Positions 45,109 through 54,294 of a stretch of 64,000 nt of DNA are shown one piece after another. Source of the stretch: Avedoeria sp964651245. Its GTDB lineage: Bacteria > Chloroflexota > Anaerolineae > Epilineales > Epilineaceae. How positions within the stretch are numbered: position 1 is the stretch's first letter; every line of letters starts with the position of its first letter. The stretch spans positions 1 through 64,000 of the forward strand of contig CAZYVI010000018.1 of assembly GCA_964651245.1 (NCBI GenBank). The letters run 5' to 3'. The translations under genes and the position numbers were made by a program. The notes beneath the pieces were generated by a model. The model did no database searches. It was given only the letters and a program-made list of their open reading frames with translations, and had not been told where the DNA came from.

Positions 45109-47094
45109 GTGGCCGATTCGCCGCCCCGGCCGCCCGGCGCCGTCATCGGCGTCGACGTCGGCGGCACGTTCACCGACTGCGTCGTCCTCGACGGCGGCGC
45201 GATCACCGTCCACAAGCAGCCCACCGGCGGCGATCCGGCGGCGGCCGTGATCGACGCCATCACCCGGCTCGACGGCGCCGGCACAGGGCGCGTGGCGCAC
45301 GGTTCGACCGTCGCGACGAACGCCCTCCTCGAGGGCCGGGGCGCGCGCACGGTTCTTGTGACCACCGCCGGCTTCGGCGACCTATTGGCGCTGGGCCGCG
45401 GCGCGCGGCCCGACCTCTACGCGCTGTCGCCGTCGCCGCTGCCCAACCTCGTGGCCGACGGCGACGTGGTCGAGGTGCCCGAGCGCATCGGCGCCGACGG
45501 CGCCGTCGTCCGGCCGCTCGCGCCCGGCGCCGTCCGCCGCGCCGCGGCGCGGGTCGCGGAGCGCGGCGCCGAGGCCGCGGCCGTGTGCCTGATCTTCTCC
45601 TTCCTGGCCCCCGACCACGAGCGGCGGGTCGCCGCGGCGATCGCGCGCGTCCGACCCGGCTGCTTCCTCAGCCCGTCGGTCGACGTCCTGCCCGAGTTCC
45701 GCGAGTACGAACGGGCCACGTGTGCGGTGATCAACGGCTACGTCGGGCCGGTCACGGCGGGCTACTTGGCGCGCCTGGGCCGCGGCCTGGCGCCGCGGCG
45801 GCTGGCGGTGATGGGCTCGCACGGCGGCACGCTCTCGCCGTCCATGGCGGCCCAGCTGCCGATCACGATGGTCCTCTCGGGACCGGCCGCCGGTGTGACG
45901 GGGGCGCTGGCGGTGGCGCGCCGGGCCGGCCTCGGCGGGATCGTGACGCTGGACATGGGCGGCACGTCGACCGACGTCGCCGTTTCCGAGGCCGGGCTGC
46001 CGCTGACCAGCGACGGCCACATCGCCGGGTTGCCGGTGCGGCGGCGCATGGTCGACGTCCACACGGTGGGGGCGGGCGGCGGGTCGCGACTCTGGGCGGC
46101 GCACGGCGCGCTGCGGGTCGGGCCGCAGAGCGCCGGCAGCGACCCGGGCCCCGCGGCCTACGGGCGCGGCGCGCTCGAGCCGGCCCTCACGGATGCCCAC
46201 GTCGTGCTCGGGCGCCTGCCCGCCGGCCTACGCCTGCCCGGCGGACCCGCACTCGACGGCGAGGCGGCGCACCGCGCGCTCGCGCGCCTGGCGGATGCGC
46301 TGGGGCTGACGACCGCCGCCACCGCCCTGACAGCGCTCGACGTCGCCGACGCCGTCATGGACCACGCCCTGCGCGTCGTCTCGGTGGGCCGCGGCATCGA
46401 TCCGGGGCGCCTCGACCTGGTGGCGTTCGGCGGCGCGGGCGGCCTGCACGCCTGCCGGCTGGCGGAGCGGCTGGGCGCGCGTCGCGTCTGCGTGCCGGCC
46501 CAGGCGGGCGCCCTGTCGGCGCTTGGCCTCGCCGCGGCGACGCCGTCGGTGGCGCTGAGCCAGTCCGTCCGGCGGGACGACCGGCGGCAGTGGCCGACCG
46601 TGTTCGCCGGGCTCGAGGCCGACGCGCGGGCGCGGCTGGCGGCCGCCGCCGGCGATCGGACGGTCGTCGTCGAGCGGTCGGCCGAGGTGCGCTATGCCGG
46701 GCAGTCCTGGACGCTCGCGATCCCGTGGCCGACGCGTGGGACGATCGCCGCCGCGTTCACCGCCGCCCACCGCGCCCGCTACGGCTTCGTGGCGTCCGAC
46801 GAGGTCGTCGTCGAGACGCTGCGCGTGCGCGCCGCCGGCGAGCCGCCGGCCCCGGCTCCGCACGCGCCGCCGGCCGCGGCGGCCGGGGTGGGCGGCGTCG
46901 CGCCGGTGATCCTCGACGATGGCGCCGCCGCCCAGGCGCCGATCATCGACCGATCGGCGCTGGCGCGCGGCGCATCGCTCGTCGGTCCGGCCGTGATCGT
47001 CCAACTGGACGCGACGACCTGGCTGCCCCCTGGTTGGCAGGCGGCCGTGGCCCCGTCGTACGACCTCGTGCTCACCCGGGCGCGCGGCGGGTGA
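45109..47094 (+). CDS. hydantoinase/oxoprolinase A subunit
   Basis: ATP-dependent ring-opening or carboxylating enzyme subunit of the HyuA/5-oxoprolinase/acetone-carboxylase family. The 661 residues begin VIGVDVGGTFTDCVVLDGG (actin-like ATP site), then GSTVATNALLEG, VLSGPAAGVTGALAVARRAGL, LDMGGTSTDVAV and VAFGGAGGLHACRLAERLG. The usual HyuB partner is absent nearby, so it must be elsewhere or the protein acts alone. GTG start. Substrate unknown. Confidence 0.9.
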   Translation: MADSPPRPPGAVIGVDVGGTFTDCVVLDGGAITVHKQPTGGDPAAAVIDAITRLDGAGTGRVAHGSTVATNALLEGRGARTVLVTTAGFGDLLALGRGARPDLYALSPSPLPNLVADGDVVEVPERIGADGAVVRPLAPGAVRRAAARVAERGAEAAAVCLIFSFLAPDHERRVAAAIARVRPGCFLSPSVDVLPEFREYERATCAVINGYVGPVTAGYLARLGRGLAPRRLAVMGSHGGTLSPSMAAQLPITMVLSGPAAGVTGALAVARRAGLGGIVTLDMGGTSTDVAVSEAGLPLTSDGHIAGLPVRRRMVDVHTVGAGGGSRLWAAHGALRVGPQSAGSDPGPAAYGRGALEPALTDAHVVLGRLPAGLRLPGGPALDGEAAHRALARLADALGLTTAATALTALDVADAVMDHALRVVSVGRGIDPGRLDLVAFGGAGGLHACRLAERLGARRVCVPAQAGALSALGLAAATPSVALSQSVRRDDRRQWPTVFAGLEADARARLAAAAGDRTVVVERSAEVRYAGQSWTLAIPWPTRGTIAAAFTAAHRARYGFVASDEVVVETLRVRAAGEPPAPAPHAPPAAAAGVGGVAPVILDDGAAAQAPIIDRSALARGASLVGPAVIVQLDATTWLPPGWQAAVAPSYDLVLTRARGG

Positions 47095-47163
47095 CGGGCC
47101 GGCGTCCGGGCCGTATCTTTCGATTACGGTCAAGCGTTCTAACACCGGGTTCGACCCCACGGG

Positions 47164-47178
47164 GGCAGTCCCACTGCC
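47164..47178. promoter_or_regulatory. palindrome GGCAGT-CCC-ACTGCC ahead of the BTAD regulator
   Basis: A perfect 6-bp inverted repeat in the 157-base gap before the regulator gene. It could be an operator (perhaps autoregulatory) or a hairpin in the leader. No clear promoter is visible; TAACAC at 47140-47145 is a weak candidate -10. Confidence 0.3.
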
Positions 47179-47251
47179 GGTGCGGCGCCGCCGCTCGGAC
47201 ACCGGGTGCCGACCGCAGGCGATCCGCCGTAGCAGCCGCGAGGAGGGGTGC

Positions 47252-50200
47252 GTGCCGGAGGTGAGGGCCCGACTCCTGGGACCGCCGGTGTTCGAGGTCG
47301 ACGGTCGGCCGCTGCCCATGGGCAGTGGCCGTGTGCCGGCGCTTCTGGGCTACCTGGTGGCCACGCGTCAGGTCCATGCCCGCGAGCGGTTGGCCAGCCT
47401 CCTGTGGCCCGACGTGCCCGAGCGCAACGCCCTCGCCTCGCTGCGGACGGCCCTGTACGACGCCCGCCGACTCCTCGGCCCCGCCCACGAGTTGATCTTC
47501 GTCGAGCGCACCCGCGTCGGCGCGCGCGCCGACGTGCCGCTGTGGCTCGACGTGGCGGTGGTGGAGGCCGGCGGCGGCGACGACGCGTTCGACGTCGCCC
47601 GCGCCGAGGCGGCCGTGCAGGCCTACCGCGGCAGCTTCCTCGACGGCATTGCCGTGCCCGACGCGCCCGAGTTCGACGACTGGCTGTTCGTCGAGCGCGA
47701 GCGCTGCCAGAACCTCTACCTGCGGGCGGCGTGGCGCCTCGGCCGGCACTACGCCCTGGCCGGGGCGTTCGACGCGGCGGCGGACCAGGCGCGCCGGATC
47801 CTGGCGGTCGACCCGCTGCGCGAAGAAGTCCACCGCGCCCTGATGCGCTATCTGGCGGAGGCTGGACAGCGCGCCGCAGCGCTGGCGCAGTACGACCAGT
47901 GCCGGGCGCTGCTCGAGCGCGAGCTGCACATCGAGCCGCTGGCGGCCACCACCGATCTCTACGAGCGCATCCGCTCGAACGCACCGCTCGGCCCCGTCGT
48001 CGACGGGCCGGCCGCCCTGTCGCGGGCCGCGGCCGATCGGGCGCGCGGCGCGCGTCGCGTCGGTGTGCCCGCGCCGCTCGTGCGGCCCAGCGGCCCGCTC
48101 GTCGGGCGCGCGGCGGAACGCGGCGCGCTGGACGACGCCTGGTCGCGCGCCCGCACCGGCCACGGCGGCATCGTCGTGCTGCGGGGCGAGGCGGGCCTGG
48201 GCAAGTCGAGGCTGGCCGCCGAGCTGGCAGCGGATGCCGAGGCCGATGCCCAGCTCTGGATCGGCCGCTGCTACGAGGCGACGGCGCAGGCGCCGTACGC
48301 GCCGATCGTCGAGGCGCTCCGCGCCGGTCTCGGCGCCGAGGCGCTGGCCGCGCTGCCGGTCGACGACGTCTGGCTGCGCGAGATCGCCCGGCTGCTGCCC
48401 GAGCTGACCGCCTTCGTGCCCGACGGCCGCAACGCGCCGCTCGACGGCCTGCGCGACCGCGACCGGTTGTTCGAGGCGGTGGGCGCGGTCGTCGCCGCGG
48501 CAGCGGCCGCGGCGCCATTGCTGTGGATCGTCGAGGACGTGCACTGGGCCGACGAGACCTCGCTGGCACTCCTGGCCACGCTCGCCCGCGCCCTCGACGG
48601 CGTGGGGTGCCTCGTGGTGGCGACGGTGCGCGACGCCGAGGTCCCCGCCGAGTTGCGGCCGCTGCTGCGCACCGTCGAGCGCGCCGCGCGCGTCGTCGAC
48701 CTGACGGCGCTCGGTGCCGCCGAGACCGCGGCCCTGGTGCAGCAGCTCTCCGGCGCCGATGCGCCGCCGGCGCACTTCGGCGCCCAGCTGGCCCGCCGCA
48801 CGGGCGGCAACCCGTTCTTCATCGTCGAGACGTTGCGCGCCCTGTTCGAGCAGGGCACGCTCAGCGCCGGCGCCGACGGCCTTGGCTGGACGACCACCGC
48901 CGGCGCGGCGGAGGACGACTACGCCGACCTGCCGGTGCCGGAGACCGTCGGCCACATCGTCGATGCCCGGCTCGAGCGCCTCGGCGACGATGCCCGCGCC
49001 CTGGCCGACGCCGCATCGGTCCTGCGGCGCGACATCGACTTCGAGGTCGTGCAGCGGGCGAGCGGGCTGCCGGCGCCGGCCGCGCTCGATGCCCTCGACG
49101 CGCTGCTGGTGGCCGGCCTGTGGCGCGAGGCCGACGGCGCCGGCATGGCGGCCCGCTACGACTTCACGCACGCCTTGGTGCGCGATCGGATCTACGGCCG
49201 GCTATCGACGGCGCGCCGCCAGTACCTGCACCGGCAGATCGGCGGCCTGATCGAGACCGGGCACGCCGACGAGCCCGACCGGATCGCCTACCACTACCTG
49301 CGCGGCGGCGTGCGCGACCGGGCCTGCGCCTGGTCGCTCAAGGCCGGCGACGCGGCCTTGGCGGTCTACGCCGCCGAGAGCGCCCTGGCCCACTTCCGCA
49401 CCGCGCGCCAACTGGCGGCCGGCGCCGACGAGCTGTTCGCGGCCCTCTCGGGCGCCGGCCACGCCTTCGTGGCCCTGGGGCGGTCGCGCGAGGCGGTGCT
49501 GACGTACAACGAGGCGCTGGCGCAGGCGCCCGACGCCGCCGCCCGGGCCGAGCTCGAGCGCTGCATCGGCCGCGCGCACGAGCGGCGGGGCGAGTTCGAC
49601 GCGGCGATCGCCGCCTACCTGCGGGCGCGCGACCACCTGCGGCACCAGCCGGCGACGCTGGCCGCCCTCCGAACGGCGGACGGCCTGGCCACGGTCTACG
49701 TGCGCCTCGGCCGGATCGACGAGGCGGTGGCCATCGGGCGCGACGCCCTGACGGTGCTGGCGGTCAGCACGGCCCTGGCGCCGGCCGAGCGCGACCAGGC
49801 CGAGGCCTGGCTGCGCAACACGCTGGGCATGGCCCACCTGCACGGCGACCGCTACGACGAGGCGCACGCCAACCTGACCCGCAGCCTGGCGCTCAAGCGC
49901 GCGCTGGGCGACCGCCTGGGCGAGGCCACGGTCCTCAACAACCTGGGCGTCGTCCACTACCACGCCGGCGACGACGACGCCGCGCTCGCGCGCTACGGGG
50001 AGAGCCTGGCCATCAAGCAGGCGATCGCCGACCACTACGGGCGGGCGATCGCGCTGACGAACCTCGCCCTGATCGAGACCCACCTGGGCCGCCACACCGC
50101 CGCCGCCGCGCGGTTGGACGAGGCGGATGCCGCGGCGTCGGCGGTGGGGGCGACGTGGCTTGTGCCCGAGATCCGGCGCGTCATGGCGCAGCGCGAGCTG

Positions 50201-50560
50201 GCGGCGGGCGACGTGGCGCGTGCCGAAGCCCACGCCGCCGAGGCGCTGGCGGCCGCCGAGCAGTTGGGCGTGCCGGCGTTCATCGGCGTCGCCCACCGCG
50301 TCCTCGGTCAGGTCAAGGCGGTCAGCGAGTCCAACGCCAGCGTCGCCGAGGAGCACTTCCAGACCAGCCTGGCCGTGTTCGAGATGTTGGCGGACCAGCA
50401 CGAGCGGGCCAAGACCGACGCCGCGTTCGGCGCGGCCCTCATGCAGCTGGGTCGCTCGGCCGACGCCACCGTTCACCTGCAGCGCGCCTACGACACGTTC
50501 CGCCGCGCCGGCGCCGCCGGCCGGGCCGAGCGCGTCGCACGGCTGCTGGCCGGAGACTAG
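47252..50560 (+). CDS. BTAD/AAA-ATPase/TPR transcriptional regulator (SARP-LAL-like)
   Basis: A 1102-residue signal-integrating regulator. Residues of about 1-95 form an OmpR-type winged helix (LLGPPVFEVDGRPLPMGSGR and LASLLWPDVPERNALASLRTALYDARRLL). About 100-245 is the bacterial transcriptional activation domain (FLDGIAVPDAPEFDDWLFVERER). About 285-650 is an AAA/STAND ATPase with Walker A GEAGLGKSRLAAELA and Walker B LLWIVEDVHWAD. The rest is TPR, including the YDEAHANLTRSLALKRALGD repeats. This matches AfsR/SARP-type regulators found in actinobacteria and Chloroflexota. AGGAGGGG precedes the GTG. A strong terminator follows. Confidence 0.92.
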   Translation: MPEVRARLLGPPVFEVDGRPLPMGSGRVPALLGYLVATRQVHARERLASLLWPDVPERNALASLRTALYDARRLLGPAHELIFVERTRVGARADVPLWLDVAVVEAGGGDDAFDVARAEAAVQAYRGSFLDGIAVPDAPEFDDWLFVERERCQNLYLRAAWRLGRHYALAGAFDAAADQARRILAVDPLREEVHRALMRYLAEAGQRAAALAQYDQCRALLERELHIEPLAATTDLYERIRSNAPLGPVVDGPAALSRAAADRARGARRVGVPAPLVRPSGPLVGRAAERGALDDAWSRARTGHGGIVVLRGEAGLGKSRLAAELAADAEADAQLWIGRCYEATAQAPYAPIVEALRAGLGAEALAALPVDDVWLREIARLLPELTAFVPDGRNAPLDGLRDRDRLFEAVGAVVAAAAAAAPLLWIVEDVHWADETSLALLATLARALDGVGCLVVATVRDAEVPAELRPLLRTVERAARVVDLTALGAAETAALVQQLSGADAPPAHFGAQLARRTGGNPFFIVETLRALFEQGTLSAGADGLGWTTTAGAAEDDYADLPVPETVGHIVDARLERLGDDARALADAASVLRRDIDFEVVQRASGLPAPAALDALDALLVAGLWREADGAGMAARYDFTHALVRDRIYGRLSTARRQYLHRQIGGLIETGHADEPDRIAYHYLRGGVRDRACAWSLKAGDAALAVYAAESALAHFRTARQLAAGADELFAALSGAGHAFVALGRSREAVLTYNEALAQAPDAAARAELERCIGRAHERRGEFDAAIAAYLRARDHLRHQPATLAALRTADGLATVYVRLGRIDEAVAIGRDALTVLAVSTALAPAERDQAEAWLRNTLGMAHLHGDRYDEAHANLTRSLALKRALGDRLGEATVLNNLGVVHYHAGDDDAALARYGESLAIKQAIADHYGRAIALTNLALIETHLGRHTAAAARLDEADAAASAVGATWLVPEIRRVMAQRELAAGDVARAEAHAAEALAAAEQLGVPAFIGVAHRVLGQVKAVSESNASVAEEHFQTSLAVFEMLADQHERAKTDAAFGAALMQLGRSADATVHLQRAYDTFRRAGAAGRAERVARLLAGD

Positions 50561-50627
50561 CTCCGGCGCTCGACAATCGACTGCGGTCCATGGGGGGCCC
50601 CGTCGCCAGACGGGGGCCATGGTTGAC

Positions 50628-50665
50628 AAACGGGCGAGCGGGGGGGCTCGCCCGTTTGTTTTCTT
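50628..50665 (+). terminator. intrinsic terminator after the BTAD regulator
   Basis: A perfect 12-bp stem (50628-50639 with 50646-50657), a loop of six G, and a T-rich tail TTTGTTTTCTT (50655-50665). It is the only textbook intrinsic terminator seen in the window. A second, less regular hairpin based on CCATGG...CCATGG lies just before it (50588-50622). Confidence 0.92.
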
Positions 50666-50796
50666 GGGACCGCATGCGCGCGCCCGTGGCGCGCCGTGCA
50701 CTTCGTGTAGCCATGGACTACGCACCGGCCACGTCCGCCGCCTTGCTTCCGCCGCGCGCCCAGCGCCCGTCTCGCCGTCCCGGACAGGAGCCCCCG

Positions 50797-52854
50797 ATGG
50801 CCGATCGCCTGGCCGATGCCACGTCGCCCTACCTCCGCCAGCACGCGCACCAGCCGGTGGACTGGTGGCCGTGGGGCGACGCGGCCTTGGCCGAGGCGGC
50901 GCGGCTCGACCGTCCGCTGCTCGTCTCGATCGGCTACGCCAGCTGTCACTGGTGCCACGTCATGGCGCACGAGTCGTTCGACGACCCGGCCGTGGCGGCG
51001 GCGATGAACGCCGCGTTCGTCTGCGTCAAGGTGGACCGCGAAGAGCGGCCGGACGTCGACGCCCTCTACATGGCCGCGCTGCAGGCGATGACCGGGCGCG
51101 GCGGCTGGCCGCTCAACGCGTTCGCCACGCCGGACGGCCGCCCGTTCTACGCCGGGACGTACTTTCCGCCCCAGCCGCGCCACGGTCTCCCGGGCTGGTC
51201 CGACGTCGTCGCGGCCGTCGCCGACGCCTGGCGTCAGCGGCGCGACGACATCGAGTCGCACGCCCGGGCGCTGGTCGAGGGCCTGGCGACGACCACCGCC
51301 GCGCCCCGTGGCGCCGCTGCGTGGCGCGACGACCCCGCCGCGCTCGACGCCGCGCTCGACGCCGCCGCTGCGGCGCTGGCGGACGCCATCGACCCCGTGC
51401 ACGGCGGGTTCGGCGGGGCGCCGAAGTTCCCGCAGGCGGGCGCGCTGCGCTTCTTGCTGCAGCGCGGCGCCCGCCGTGGCGAGGCGGGCTGGGTCGAGGC
51501 GGTATGGGCGTCGCTGACGGCGATGGTCCAGGGCGGGCTGCACGATCAGCTGGGCGGCGGCTTCCATCGCTACTGCGTCGACCGCAGCTGGACCGTGCCG
51601 CACTTCGAGAAGATGCTCTACGACAACGCTCAGCTGCTCTCGCTTCTCGCCGACGCCTGGCGATCGACGCGCCGCGAAGCGTTCGCGGCGGCCGCACGCC
51701 ACACCGTCCGCTACCTGCTCGACGAGTTGCGCACGCCCGACGGCCGCTTCTGGAGCGCCCAGGACGCCGACACCGCGGCCGGCGAGGGCGCCTACCACAC
51801 GTGGACCCCCGCGGAGCTCGCCGCCGCGCTCGGACCCGCGGACGCCGCCCTCGCCGGCGCCTGGTTCGGCATCACCGCCGGCGGCCACACCGACGACGGC
51901 CGCTCGGTGCCGACCGAGCGCGCCACGCTGGCCGCCGTCGCCGTCGCCTGCAACACGGATGCGGACGACGTGACCCGACGCCTGCCCGCGATCCGGCGCC
52001 GCCTGCTCGAGGTCCGGCGTGCGCGCCCGGCGCCGGCCACCGACACCAAGGTCATCGCCGGCTGGAACGCGCTGGCGATCGACGCGCTGGCGCGGGCCGG
52101 GGCGGCGCTCGACGAGCCGGGCTGGGTCGACGCCGCCGCCCAGGCCGCGACCGCGCTCGCCGCGACGCTCACGTTCGACACGCCCGCCGGACCGCGCCTG
52201 GCGCACCACGAGGCGAGCGGCCGGCGCGGCGTCGCCGCGTTCTGCGACGACGTCGCCGGCGTCGTCGGCGCGCAGCTCAGCCTCTACGAGGCCACGTGCG
52301 ACCCGGCCTGGCTCGCCGCCGCGACCGCCGCCGCCGGCGCCCTCGTCGCCGACTTCGCGCCGCCGTCCGGCGGGCCCTTCGCGCGCACCGGACCCCATCA
52401 CCCGCGCCTGGCGGCGTCGGTGCCCGACCTCGTCGACAGCGCCACGCCGTCGGGCAACGCGGCGGCCTGCGCCGCGCTGCTCCGCCTGGCCGCCGCCACC
52501 GGCGACGACCGCTGGGCGCTGCCCGTCGCGGCGGCGTTGCGCGACGTCGCTCCCGCGGCGCTGGCCGCGCCGGAGGCGTTCGGCGACACGCTCGTTGCAC
52601 TCGACGCCTGGCATGGCGGCGTCCGCACCGTCACGCTCAGCGGCCGCGACGCCGTCGCGCTGGCGCGGACCGTACATCGACGCTACAACGGGGCGACCGT
52701 CCTGCGGCTGCGGCCGCCGGCGGCGTCGTCCGCGGCTCGCCCCAGGTGGTCCACGGTGCCCACCGCCGAGGTCTGCGCCGCTGGCCGCTGTCTGCCGCCC
52801 GCGGCGACGCCCGCCGCCCTCGAAGCCGCGCTCGTCGAGACCGACGCGCGCTGA
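50797..52854 (+). CDS. DUF255 thioredoxin-domain protein (YyaL/SPATA20 family)
   Basis: A 685-residue protein conserved from bacteria to man, function poorly defined. Residues 1-160 are a thioredoxin-like domain with YLRQHAHQPVDWWPWGDAA, the redox pair in YASCHWCHVMAHESF, and NAAFVCVKVDREERPDVD. The rest is an (alpha/alpha)6 barrel like glycosidases and epimerases (FPQAGALRF, GGFHRYCVDRSWTVPHFEKM, WSAQDADT). AGGAG is six bases before the ATG. It follows a terminator, so it has its own promoter, which I could not identify. Confidence 0.92.
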   Translation: MADRLADATSPYLRQHAHQPVDWWPWGDAALAEAARLDRPLLVSIGYASCHWCHVMAHESFDDPAVAAAMNAAFVCVKVDREERPDVDALYMAALQAMTGRGGWPLNAFATPDGRPFYAGTYFPPQPRHGLPGWSDVVAAVADAWRQRRDDIESHARALVEGLATTTAAPRGAAAWRDDPAALDAALDAAAAALADAIDPVHGGFGGAPKFPQAGALRFLLQRGARRGEAGWVEAVWASLTAMVQGGLHDQLGGGFHRYCVDRSWTVPHFEKMLYDNAQLLSLLADAWRSTRREAFAAAARHTVRYLLDELRTPDGRFWSAQDADTAAGEGAYHTWTPAELAAALGPADAALAGAWFGITAGGHTDDGRSVPTERATLAAVAVACNTDADDVTRRLPAIRRRLLEVRRARPAPATDTKVIAGWNALAIDALARAGAALDEPGWVDAAAQAATALAATLTFDTPAGPRLAHHEASGRRGVAAFCDDVAGVVGAQLSLYEATCDPAWLAAATAAAGALVADFAPPSGGPFARTGPHHPRLAASVPDLVDSATPSGNAAACAALLRLAAATGDDRWALPVAAALRDVAPAALAAPEAFGDTLVALDAWHGGVRTVTLSGRDAVALARTVHRRYNGATVLRLRPPAASSAARPRWSTVPTAEVCAAGRCLPPAATPAALEAALVETDAR

Positions 52855-52882
52855 CGCCCGGCCGGAAATCGCCGCGCGACGG

Positions 52883-54172
52883 TCAGCCGGCCCCGTCGAG
52901 CACGACGTCCGGCGGCGCCACGACCGGCTCGGGCCACGGCGCGCGCGCCTCCGCCGGCACCTCCGCCCGCGGCCGCAGCCAGAGGCCGAGGACGCGCTGG
53001 CCGACCGCCTCGAGCACCGCCTGGGCGTCGCGGACGTCGGCGCCGGCGGGCGCGTCGAGGATCGCGTCGGCCAGCGCCAACAGCTCGCGCAGCGCCGACG
53101 GGGTGTCGAGGTCGTGGTCCAGGGCGGCGGTCGCGCGGGGCCCGTAGCGCGAGGCGTCGATCGGTCGCCCGGCGCCGCTCGGCCGGCGCGCGGCCGCGTG
53201 GAGCGCGGCACACCACGGGCGACAGGCCGCGAACGCCTCGGCCGACCACTCCCACGGCGTCCGCCAGTGGTGGCTCAGCAGGTAGAGGCGGAGGACGTCC
53301 GGCTCGTCGCCGCTGAGCAGGTCGCGCACCAGCACCAGGTTGCCGAGGCTCTTGCTCATCTTCTCGCCGTCCTTGCGCACCATCGCCACGTGCATCCAGT
53401 GGCGGACCCACGGCGCTGCCGCGCCCAGCGCCTCGGCCTGGGCCGTCTCGCACGCGTGGTGCGGGAACAGCAGGTCGCCGCCGCCGCCGTGGATGTCGAT
53501 CGGCAGGCCGAGGTGGCGGCTCGCCAGCGTCGAGCACTCGATGTGCCAGCCGGGCCGGCCCAGTCCCCACGGACTGCGCCAGGCCGGCTCGCCGGGCCGC
53601 CCGGCCTGCCAGAGCACGAAGTCGAGCGGATCGTCCTTGTGCGGATCGAGCGGGTCGTTGCCGCGCTCGTTGGCCAGCGGCAGCATCGCTTCGGGCGCCA
53701 GGTGGGCGATCGCGCCGAACGACGGGTCGTCGGCGACGCGGTAGTACACCGACCCGCCGCGCGCATAGGCCCGGCCCGCGGCGACGAGCCGCGCCACGTC
53801 GTCGAGGATGGCCGGGATCGCGCTCGTGGCGCCGGGATAGGCGTCGGGCGGCCGCAGCCCGAGGGCGCCGAGGTCCGTCCGGAAGATCGCCGTCCAGCGC
53901 AGCCCGAGCGCCCGCCAGTCCTCGCCGGTGGCGGCCGCCTTGCGGAGCACGTCGTCGTCGATGTCGGTCAGGTTCTGGACATAACGCACGCGCCAGCCGT
54001 GGACCACCTCGCAGTGGCGGCGCAGGATGTCGAAGGTGTGGTAGGTGAAGGCGTGGCCGAGGTGGGTCGTGTCGTACGGGGTGATGCCGCAGACGTACAG
54101 GCCCACCGCGGCGCCGGCGCGCGGGCGGAACGGCTCGAGGCGCTGGCGGGCGCTGTCGTACAGGCGCAACAT
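52883..54172 (-). CDS. MshC-like cysteine ligase (CysS paralogue lacking the tRNA-binding tail)
   Basis: Class I synthetase-fold enzyme that adenylates cysteine. The 429 residues open LRLYDSARQRLEPFRP and have YVCGITPYDTTHLGHA (HIGH motif and zinc Cys), GRPGWHIECS (zinc Cys), GGGGDLLFPHHACE (zinc His and Glu) and KMSKSLGN. GITPYD, ERGNDPLDPHKDDPLDFVLW and WRSPWGLGRPGWH follow actinobacterial MshC, which joins Cys to glucosaminyl-inositol, more closely than CysS. The C-terminal CysS region with its GTxWR-type end is absent. Cysteinyl-tRNA synthetase remains the alternative. Confidence 0.75.
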   Translation of the reverse strand: MLRLYDSARQRLEPFRPRAGAAVGLYVCGITPYDTTHLGHAFTYHTFDILRRHCEVVHGWRVRYVQNLTDIDDDVLRKAAATGEDWRALGLRWTAIFRTDLGALGLRPPDAYPGATSAIPAILDDVARLVAAGRAYARGGSVYYRVADDPSFGAIAHLAPEAMLPLANERGNDPLDPHKDDPLDFVLWQAGRPGEPAWRSPWGLGRPGWHIECSTLASRHLGLPIDIHGGGGDLLFPHHACETAQAEALGAAAPWVRHWMHVAMVRKDGEKMSKSLGNLVLVRDLLSGDEPDVLRLYLLSHHWRTPWEWSAEAFAACRPWCAALHAAARRPSGAGRPIDASRYGPRATAALDHDLDTPSALRELLALADAILDAPAGADVRDAQAVLEAVGQRVLGLWLRPRAEVPAEARAPWPEPVVAPPDVVLDGAG

Positions 54173-54216
54173 CGCGTCGATCGACCTCGCGGTGAACGTC
54201 GGGGGAGCGGGCGACG

Positions 54217-54222
54217 AGTATA
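54217..54222 (-). promoter_or_regulatory. -10 of the MshC-like gene
   Basis: Minus strand TATACT, 44 bases before the ATG; the -35 region is all GC and not recognisable. Confidence 0.45.
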
Positions 54223-54257
54223 ACGGGGGGGCCGGCCGGCCGGCCAGGCGCGGCGTG

Positions 54258-54285
54258 TTGCCCAGCGCCGACGCGCCGCTACAAT
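54258..54285 (+). promoter_or_regulatory. promoter of the PQQ-dehydrogenase-like gene, leaderless geometry
   Basis: TTGCCC (54258-54263), 16-base spacer, TACAAT (54280-54285), then the ATG nine bases later. The start of transcription should fall within about three bases of the ATG. Confidence 0.6.
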
Positions 54286-54294
54286 CACGGCGCC

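Noticed and set aside
47147..47162. GGTTCGACCCC resembling the T-arm of a tRNA
   Set aside because: The flanking bases do not form a 5-bp T-stem and no acceptor or anticodon stem can be built around it.
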